12,062 nt of DNA. It comes from Alphaproteobacteria bacterium. Its GTDB lineage: Bacteria; Pseudomonadota; Alphaproteobacteria; Sneathiellales; Sneathiellaceae. The stretch spans positions 1 to 12,062 of the forward strand of contig SBHH01000292.1 in assembly GCA_006226265.1 (NCBI GenBank), given 5' to 3'. This document shows, in pieces, positions 7,629 to 12,062 of the stretch. The notes beneath the pieces are model-generated. The model was not told where the DNA came from. It did not search any database and saw only the letters and a program-made list of their open reading frames with translations. Position numbers and translations under genes: made by a program. Positions within the stretch are counted from its first letter, which is position 1, and each line of letters opens with the position of its first letter.

Positions 7629-8420
7629 ATGGCGTCGAAACGAAAACTGAGTAACCTGAGCCTTGCTTCGCTCGCCGTGTTGATCGGCCTGATGCTTTAC
7701 GGCGGATATCATTATCACGCGGACAAGCGCGCGCGTGAAGAGGGTGAATTTGGCGAAAAGGTGCGGGGCTATCTGCTCGCTCATCCGCAAGTGTTGCGCG
7801 AGGTGATTGCCGAGTTGAAGAAACAGGATATGGCCGCAGCGGAGGCCGAGCAGCGGGCAAAGCTGGCGGCGGTCTCGAGCGATCTGACGCATGATCCAGA
7901 CAGCTTTGTTGCCGGTAATCCAAATGGCGATGTGACGATTGTCGAATTTTTCGATTACCGCTGCGGTTATTGCAAGCAGAGCTATCCCGATGTCATGAAG
8001 ACGGTGGCGGAGGATGGCAATATCCGCCTTGTCCTGAAGGAATTTCCGATTTTGGGCGACCAATCCGTGATGGCGACGAAGGCCGCCCTCGCCGCCGGGC
8101 AGCAAAACAAGTATATCGAACTGCATGACGCCCTGATGGCGGCCCATGGCAGTTTTTCGAAAGAGCGGATCATCGGCATTGCAGGCAGCCTCGGCATCGA
8201 TACCGAGAAGCTCGCCGCCGATATGGAGGATCCGAAAATCCACGATATCGTATCGAAGAATTATGCGCTCGCCACCAAGCTTGGCATCAACGGGACGCCC
8301 GCCTTTGTCGTCGGCAATCATTTCGTGCCGGGGGTCGTCTCTGCCGAGGATTTGAAGGCTTTTGTGGCCTCAGCGCGGGAAACGGCGGCAAAAAGCCCCG
8401 AAACCGACACGAAAACCTGA
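7629..8420 (+). CDS. Membrane-anchored DsbA-family thiol-disulfide oxidoreductase
   Basis: Predicted to form or rearrange disulfides in periplasmic proteins. The 263-residue protein has a basic N-terminus and one hydrophobic segment at about 9-26, with no clear cleavage site, so it may stay anchored in the inner membrane. A charged, probably helical region (about 34-86, including VLREVIAELKKQD) precedes the thioredoxin fold. The active site is FFDYRCGYCKQSYP with C112 and C115, and the cis-proline loop is NGTPAFVVG with P224. The helical N-terminal region resembles that of ScsC/Com1-type DsbA relatives, where it can drive oligomerisation; this is inference. The ATG at 7629 has AAGG 12 bases upstream, a loose spacing. 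A hairpin terminator follows. The neighbouring M48 protease suggests a shared envelope role. Confidence 0.93.
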   Translation: MASKRKLSNLSLASLAVLIGLMLYGGYHYHADKRAREEGEFGEKVRGYLLAHPQVLREVIAELKKQDMAAAEAEQRAKLAAVSSDLTHDPDSFVAGNPNGDVTIVEFFDYRCGYCKQSYPDVMKTVAEDGNIRLVLKEFPILGDQSVMATKAALAAGQQNKYIELHDALMAAHGSFSKERIIGIAGSLGIDTEKLAADMEDPKIHDIVSKNYALATKLGINGTPAFVVGNHFVPGVVSAEDLKAFVASARETAAKSPETDTKT

Positions 8421-8434
8421 ACGGTATTTTTGGT

Positions 8435-8474
8435 AAAGCGGACGCGCGAGGCAATTGCCTCCCGCCCGCTTTTT
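8435..8474. terminator. Hairpin terminator between the DsbA-like gene and hppD
   Basis: AAAGCGG at 8435-8441 pairs with CCGCTTT at 8466-8472. Inside lies the perfect palindrome GAGGCAATTGCCTC at 8448-8461, with a few unpaired bases between the two stems. A run of five T (8470-8474) suits the + strand transcript. The hppD stop lies four bases further on, so the hairpin probably serves both converging genes. Confidence 0.75.
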
Positions 8475-8478
8475 AGGG

Positions 8479-9537
8479 TCAGATGACGCCGCGCCTTATT
8501 TGATCAAGCTCGATCGATTCAAACAGGGCCTGAAAGTTCCCCTCGCCGAAGCCCTCGTTGCCTTTTCGCTGGATGATTTCGAAGAAGATCGGCCCGATGA
8601 CATTCTGGGTGAAAATCTGCAACAGAAGCCCCTGCCCCTCAGTCGGCGCACCATCGACCAGGATTTGCAGCTCCTTCAGCTTATCAAGTGCTTCCCCATG
8701 CCCCTTCACGCGGGCATCGACCTGCTCGTAATAGGTGTCGGGGGTGCCCTGAAAGAGCGTTCCGGCCGTTTTCATCTCCATCACGCTGCGATAGATATCG
8801 CTGGTGCCAAGCGCAATATGCTGGATCCCTTCGCCGTGATAGGCATCGAGATATTCCTGGATCTGCGACTTGTCGTCGGAGCTTTCGTTGATCGGGATGC
8901 GGATGCGGCCGCAAGGGCTGGTCATCGCCTTGCTTTTGAGGCCGGTCAGCTTGCCTTCGATGTCGAAATAGCGGATTTCCCGGAAATTGAAGAGTCGTTC
9001 GTAAAACTGCGACCATTCGGCCATCCGTCCGCGATGCACATTATGGGTGAGATGGTCGATATATGTGAGGCCCGTGCCTTCCGGCGTCTGCTCCTCCCCT
9101 TCGATGGGCAGGAAATCGACATCATAAATCGATCCCTTGTCGCCATAACGATCGACAAGATAGATGAGGGAATCGCCGATCCCCTTGATTGCCGGGATAT
9201 TAAGCTCCATCGGGCCGACAGTGGAGGGTACGACCCAGGCACCGTTTGCCTCCGCCATTTTGACGGCTCTCGCCGCGTCCTTTACCCGGAAGGCCATGGC
9301 GCAGGCGCAAGGCCCGTGAATGCGGGCAAAGCTCTGCGCAAAGCTGTCTGGCTCCGCATTTACGATGAAGTTGACATCCCCCTGCCGGTACAGGGTCACG
9401 TCTTTCGAGCGATGCTTTGCCACGGCGCGAAAGCCCATGGAAATGAAAAGTCGTCCCAGCGCTTCCGGATCCGGTGCGGCATATTCGACAAATTCAAACC
9501 CGTCCGTTCCCATTGGGTTGTCCCAAAGATCAGCCAT
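8479..9537 (-). CDS. hppD: 4-hydroxyphenylpyruvate dioxygenase
   Basis: This cytoplasmic non-heme iron enzyme converts 4-hydroxyphenylpyruvate to homogentisate in tyrosine catabolism. The 352-residue product has normal bacterial length and two vicinal-oxygen-chelate halves. The iron ligands are visible at expected spacing: H162 in YIDHLTHNV, H240 in GIQHIALGT and E320 in FFEIIQRKG. The C-terminal gate region GFGEGNFQALFESIE follows. The ATG at 9537 is preceded by GGAAGAGAG. It is transcribed divergently from a MarR-family gene, with a palindromic operator between them, so local control is likely. No downstream homogentisate genes are in the window. Confidence 0.96.
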   Translation of the reverse strand: MADLWDNPMGTDGFEFVEYAAPDPEALGRLFISMGFRAVAKHRSKDVTLYRQGDVNFIVNAEPDSFAQSFARIHGPCACAMAFRVKDAARAVKMAEANGAWVVPSTVGPMELNIPAIKGIGDSLIYLVDRYGDKGSIYDVDFLPIEGEEQTPEGTGLTYIDHLTHNVHRGRMAEWSQFYERLFNFREIRYFDIEGKLTGLKSKAMTSPCGRIRIPINESSDDKSQIQEYLDAYHGEGIQHIALGTSDIYRSVMEMKTAGTLFQGTPDTYYEQVDARVKGHGEALDKLKELQILVDGAPTEGQGLLLQIFTQNVIGPIFFEIIQRKGNEGFGEGNFQALFESIELDQIRRGVI

Positions 9538-9557
9538 TTTTCTCTCTTCCGAAAAAG

Positions 9558-9575
9558 TAGTTTCATTTGCAACTA
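9558..9575. promoter_or_regulatory. MarR-type operator palindrome between hppD and marR
   Basis: The 18 bases TAGTTTCA-TT-TGCAACTA form an inverted repeat with seven of eight bases matched in each arm, the size and symmetry bound by MarR dimers. It overlaps the proposed hppD -10 and lies upstream of the proposed marR -10, so one bound dimer could repress both promoters. Confidence 0.6.
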
Positions 9576-9577
9576 TA
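9572..9577 (-). promoter_or_regulatory. Candidate hppD -10 box
   Basis: TATAGT on the minus strand matches five of six -10 bases and shares four bases with the operator. Transcription would start near 9564, leaving a leader of about 27 bases. The -35 at the right distance is weak (TAAACC, three matches). Confidence 0.4.
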
Positions 9578-9582
9578 TGCGT

Positions 9583-9588
9583 TAAAAT
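9583..9588 (+). promoter_or_regulatory. Candidate marR -10 box
   Basis: TAAAAT matches five of six -10 bases; a start near 9595 would place the ATG at 9623 about 28 bases downstream. The -35 position falls within the operator (GTTTCA, three matches). Confidence 0.35.
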
Positions 9589-9622
9589 GATCCCGGTTTA
9601 TGGCAAAGTCAAGGCTGATTTG

Positions 9623-10108
9623 ATGACGGATGTATCGGACGCGCTCTATCTTCCCCGCTTTCTGCCCTACAGGCTCACGAAGCTTGCCGGTGCGGTCAGT
9701 CGCAGCATTGCGGGCCTCTATTCGGAGATGTTCGACCTCACCATTCCGGAATGGCGGATCGTCGCGATCCTCGGCTCCCATCCCGGCATGACGGCGCGCG
9801 ATATCGGCCCCCTCGCCTCCCTCGACAAGGTAAGCATGAGCCGGGCGATCGACCGTCTGGTGAAGGCGGGGCGGCTTGAAAAGCGCGCGGTGACGGCGGA
9901 CCGGCGTGCGGCGGCGCTTTATCTTACAAAATCAGGCCATGATGTCCTGCATCGCATCAAGCCCCTTGCGCAGGAATATGAGGATCGGCTCCTGGATGAT
10001 TTCACTGTGGAAGAGATTGAGCAGCTCGATGATTTCCTGAACCGTCTCGATGCGAAGGCCGATGAGCTGACCGAATTTACGGGAAAGATAGAGGAAATTG
10101 CCGGTTAA
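9623..10108 (+). CDS. MarR-family transcriptional regulator, probable regulator of hppD
   Basis: A 161-residue winged helix-turn-helix protein of standard MarR length. The DNA-binding domain spans about 42-105: WRIVAILGS, then helices TARDIGPLASLDKVSMSRAIDRLVKAG, with the wing KRAVTADRRAAALYLT. Flanking N- and C-terminal helices (about 8-38 and 105-155) would form the dimer interface. The frame is open further upstream, but ATG 9623 is chosen because AAGG (9611-9614) lies eight bases before it and the ATG at 9587 lacks a ribosome binding site and sits on the proposed -10. Divergence from hppD with a palindrome between makes hppD and itself the likely targets; the ligand is unknown, with an aromatic-pathway intermediate a reasonable guess. 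Its stop overlaps the stop of the next gene. Confidence 0.9.
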   Translation: MTDVSDALYLPRFLPYRLTKLAGAVSRSIAGLYSEMFDLTIPEWRIVAILGSHPGMTARDIGPLASLDKVSMSRAIDRLVKAGRLEKRAVTADRRAAALYLTKSGHDVLHRIKPLAQEYEDRLLDDFTVEEIEQLDDFLNRLDAKADELTEFTGKIEEIAG

Positions 10109-10863
10109 AGGAGTGGGATCCGTCCGAAGCCTGGCAGTTTCACCGCGAGATCGCCAAAATCAAAGCCGAGCGTGAGACCGAGGAGATGAAGCTCGGCTCC
10201 CTCCACCGGGCCCACCGAAAAGCCGCCATAGCCTTCCATCGAGAACTGGAAGCCGGACCCGCTCACCGCCGGACCGGTAAGCGCACCGCCCGCAATAAAA
10301 TCCTTGCCGATGGCGGTCGGCGGCAGGTCGAGTTTCAGCTCCGGCACTTGCCTGCCGACATAGGCGGTAAAGCTGTTGGAATTGGGGCCGGGCCAGAGGG
10401 TATAGGTTTCGCGGTAAGGATAAGCCGCAATTACCTTCTTGATCCGGCCGATCAGCTTTCCGGCCTCCTCCCCCCGTAATTCTGCAAGGATTTGAGGGCG
10501 GCTTCCGAACCAGTAGTTATCGGGCGCATCGGTGCGGTGGCTCAAGGCATCGCTGCCATGATAGGCGCGCCAGCCGATCACTTCATAACGGTCATAATGA
10601 TCGGCATTTACCGCTTTCATGGATATCCAGCTATGAATTGCGAAATAGCCCCGCCAGCTCCAGGTGCGGGCGCCGAAAACCTGAATGATCGCACCGGGAT
10701 AGGCGTTCGGAGCAGGCGACAGACCGCTCGGTCCATGCCGCGCCGTCGACCAGCTTGTCCCTTCATGCGATCCCAGCCCGGCGGCAAAGGAAAGCATCTG
10801 CGGCAGCAGGAACGGCGTCACCACACAGAAAATCAGGATCAGGGTTTTTAGTGCTATCTTCAT
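10105..10863 (-). CDS. Exported protein of the DUF3750 type, function unknown
   Basis: I recognise the pattern of the DUF3750 family; its function is not known to me. From the ATG at 10863 the protein has 252 residues. It starts with a basic end and a hydrophobic segment (about residues 7-28) that is a signal peptide or anchor, so the body is probably periplasmic. Conserved-looking blocks are ARTWSWRGYFAIHSWIS (about 65-81), GWRAYHGSD, WFGSRPQI, YTLWPGPNSNSF (about 154-165) and RQVPELKLDLPPTAIGKD. The histidine in IHSW and the asparagine-rich loop are candidates for functional residues, by inference only. A GTG at 10878 is an alternative start, but GGATGAG precedes the ATG. It converges with marR, sharing four bases at the stops. 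No clear promoter is seen upstream. Confidence 0.8.
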   Translation of the reverse strand: MKIALKTLILIFCVVTPFLLPQMLSFAAGLGSHEGTSWSTARHGPSGLSPAPNAYPGAIIQVFGARTWSWRGYFAIHSWISMKAVNADHYDRYEVIGWRAYHGSDALSHRTDAPDNYWFGSRPQILAELRGEEAGKLIGRIKKVIAAYPYRETYTLWPGPNSNSFTAYVGRQVPELKLDLPPTAIGKDFIAGGALTGPAVSGSGFQFSMEGYGGFSVGPVEGAELHLLGLTLGFDFGDLAVKLPGFGRIPLL

Positions 10864-10955
10864 GTGCGTCTCATCCACACATAATTTACTACGCTTGCGG
10901 CAAAATTATGGATTGAAGCATTGCGCGCATTTACTATGGGCTTTAGGAATCAAAT

Positions 10956-10987
10956 GCCGCCGGAATTCGGCGTTGAATTCCGGCGGC
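10956..10987. terminator. Strong hairpin downstream of the Hint-domain gene
   Basis: A perfect 13-bp inverted repeat (GCCGCCGGAATTC at 10956-10968 with GAATTCCGGCGGC at 10975-10987) closes a 6-base loop, 18 bases after the stop of the Hint gene. Only a short ATTTGATT follows on the minus strand, so it is terminator-like without a good T run; it may instead stabilise the mRNA 3' end. Confidence 0.55.
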
Positions 10988-11005
10988 GGTTAGCGGCTGA
11001 TTACG

Positions 11006-12062
11006 TTAATTGACCCACATACCTGCGTGGACGGAGGTCAGTTTCTCGCCGATCCTACCGGAGCTTTTGGGCATTATCTCCTCATTCGCCTCAAGGGGTC
11101 GGCCTTCGGCGGCGTAGAGCTCCTCCAGGGTGAGGCCGCTTTTCTGCAACACATAATCGGCGGGCTCGGGAAGTTTGCCGAACCAGTAAAGCGGATGCGG
11201 CGTCTCCCCTTCTTTCGAGATGAGGCCATCTGAATGCAATTGATACCCTTCGCGCTTTAACGCATCCAGCACCCGCCAGGAGGAACCGTCCTCCCCGATC
11301 ACAAGCGTGCCCGCCCGCATGCGGCCTTTGGAATAGGTTGTCTGGGATTTCGAGGTGATATAGGCCACCTCGACAAATCGGTCGCCTTCGCTATCGACGG
11401 GAAGATTGGTCGCGGCCCGGATAAGCGCGCCGTCCCGGTCCACAACCGCGCCGTCACTAAGCAGGATATCCATGAGAAGAATATGCTTGCCCTTATATGG
11501 CCCATCGCCTGCGAGTGTTGCATGGCCGGGCGTCACCTTCGTTCCATGGAAGTCGAGAATATAGGGCACCTGATTGACCATGGTTCGCGTGACCCTCGCC
11601 GCACCAAGCCCCCCGCGCCCCGCATCGACCTCCGGATCATAGGCCAGCACCTCATCCCCAACCTCAATCGCCTCAATTGCCTTCCGGCTACCATCCGCCA
11701 TATCGATCAGAGTACCAGCGGAGAAACAACGAGGGTCTTCTAACCCCGGCAAGTTCGGGTCCTCAGGAAGGTGCCAGTTTTCGTCTTCCCATGCCTTATC
11801 CTCCATCACTTTTTTCATGAAATATGGAGTGCTTTTAGTTTCTGCGTTCTCATAAGTACGGTCGTGCGCCATACTATTGTATAATGAGTATACATCCTCA
11901 GGATAGGGTGCATCAAGCCGTTCAGAAATCCTGGAAAGTAACTTTGCACTTATCCTTATATTGTCTTGTACGTTGTGCACATCACTACCGGGGATTAGAG
12001 CTTGCCATGACTCTTTCAAATTTCCTGGTAGAATTGTAGAGGAACCAAGTGGATTTATATTG
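11006..12062 (-). CDS. Hint (hedgehog/intein) domain protein with a possible lysozyme-like N-terminal segment, 5' end outside the window
   Basis: The frame is open to the window edge, so the N-terminus is missing; 351 residues are visible (numbered from the edge). Residues 112-124 read CFSAGTLIDMADG, the start block of Hint domains with the self-processing cysteine C112. EVGDEVLAYDPE and VTPGHATL (TxxH motif, H180) follow. The domain runs nearly to the C-terminus, and I see no terminal HN pair and no toxin domain after it. Residues 1 to about 90 (NPLGSS, then VQDNIRISAKLLSRI and VYSLYNSMA) resemble the end of a lysozyme or lytic-transglycosylase fold; this is a weak family resemblance. TTG at 12019 could be read as a start but has no ribosome binding site and would cut the segment. 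GC drops from about 60-70% in the Hint part to about 40% beyond 11820. Confidence 0.8.
   Translation of the reverse strand, partial: NINPLGSSTILPGNLKESWQALIPGSDVHNVQDNIRISAKLLSRISERLDAPYPEDVYSLYNSMAHDRTYENAETKSTPYFMKKVMEDKAWEDENWHLPEDPNLPGLEDPRCFSAGTLIDMADGSRKAIEAIEVGDEVLAYDPEVDAGRGGLGAARVTRTMVNQVPYILDFHGTKVTPGHATLAGDGPYKGKHILLMDILLSDGAVVDRDGALIRAATNLPVDSEGDRFVEVAYITSKSQTTYSKGRMRAGTLVIGEDGSSWRVLDALKREGYQLHSDGLISKEGETPHPLYWFGKLPEPADYVLQKSGLTLEELYAAEGRPLEANEEIMPKSSGRIGEKLTSVHAGMWVN

Noticed and set aside
7551..8321. Minus-strand frame of 256 codons opposite the DsbA-like gene
   Set aside because: The CGYC active site and cis-proline mark the + strand as coding; the frame also crosses the DsbA promoter.
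8455..9585. Open + strand frame (376 codons) opposite hppD
   Set aside because: hppD is unambiguous by its iron ligands; the opposite frame has no ribosome binding site or recognisable motif and runs through the terminator.
9320..9622. Upstream extension of the marR frame
   Set aside because: It would overlap hppD and the operator region and add about 100 residues not found in MarR proteins; the ATG at 9623 has a Shine-Dalgarno sequence.
1..12062. CRISPR arrays, tRNA or rRNA genes, insertion sequences
   Set aside because: I saw no spaced direct repeats, no cloverleaf or rRNA-like sequence, and no transposase or terminal repeats, reading by eye.

Overview
The window looks like ordinary chromosomal DNA from an alphaproteobacterium. 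GC is high (roughly 55-60% by eye), and the RNase E has the alphaproteobacterial form: a long acidic insertion in the S1 region and a C-terminal GWW motif. I cannot place the order with confidence. Genes are tightly packed and no gene-free stretch exceeds 300 bases; the longest, 7363-7628 between mscL and the DsbA-like gene, holds the promoters of both.

Layout: (1) 1-166 is the rne leader, with a hairpin against the ribosome binding site and, at the extreme left edge, what looks like the Shine-Dalgarno sequence of a divergent gene outside the window. (2) 167-2803 is rne on the + strand, ending at a strong bidirectional terminator. (3) 5552-2860 on the - strand is a probable two-gene operon: a gamma-glutamyltransferase-like lipoprotein, then a class I/II PLP aminotransferase 20 bases downstream. 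(4) 5539-6885 (+) is a secreted M48 metalloprotease with TPR repeats, whose start overlaps the start of the lipoprotein gene. (5) mscL (-), a membrane-anchored DsbA-like thiol oxidoreductase (+), and 4-hydroxyphenylpyruvate dioxygenase (-) follow, separated by hairpin terminators where genes converge. (6) A MarR-family regulator (+) is divergent from the dioxygenase gene, with an 18-bp near-perfect operator-like palindrome between them. (7) A DUF3750-type exported protein (-) shares its stop bases with marR. (8) The right edge holds the 3' part of a - strand gene whose product joins a possible lysozyme/transglycosylase-like segment to a C-terminal Hint (hedgehog/intein) domain; GC falls sharply at the junction.

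How the genes fit together: much of the window serves the cell envelope. The M48 protease and DsbA-like protein fit periplasmic protein quality control, the lipoprotein and MscL lie in the two membranes, and the Hint protein may act on peptidoglycan. The dioxygenase/MarR pair is a self-contained tyrosine-catabolism control unit. Most of this is conserved core genome. The least ordinary items are the Hint fusion with its compositional step, the GGT-like lipoprotein with changed substrate-binding motifs, and the overlapping divergent starts of the GGT-like and M48 genes.
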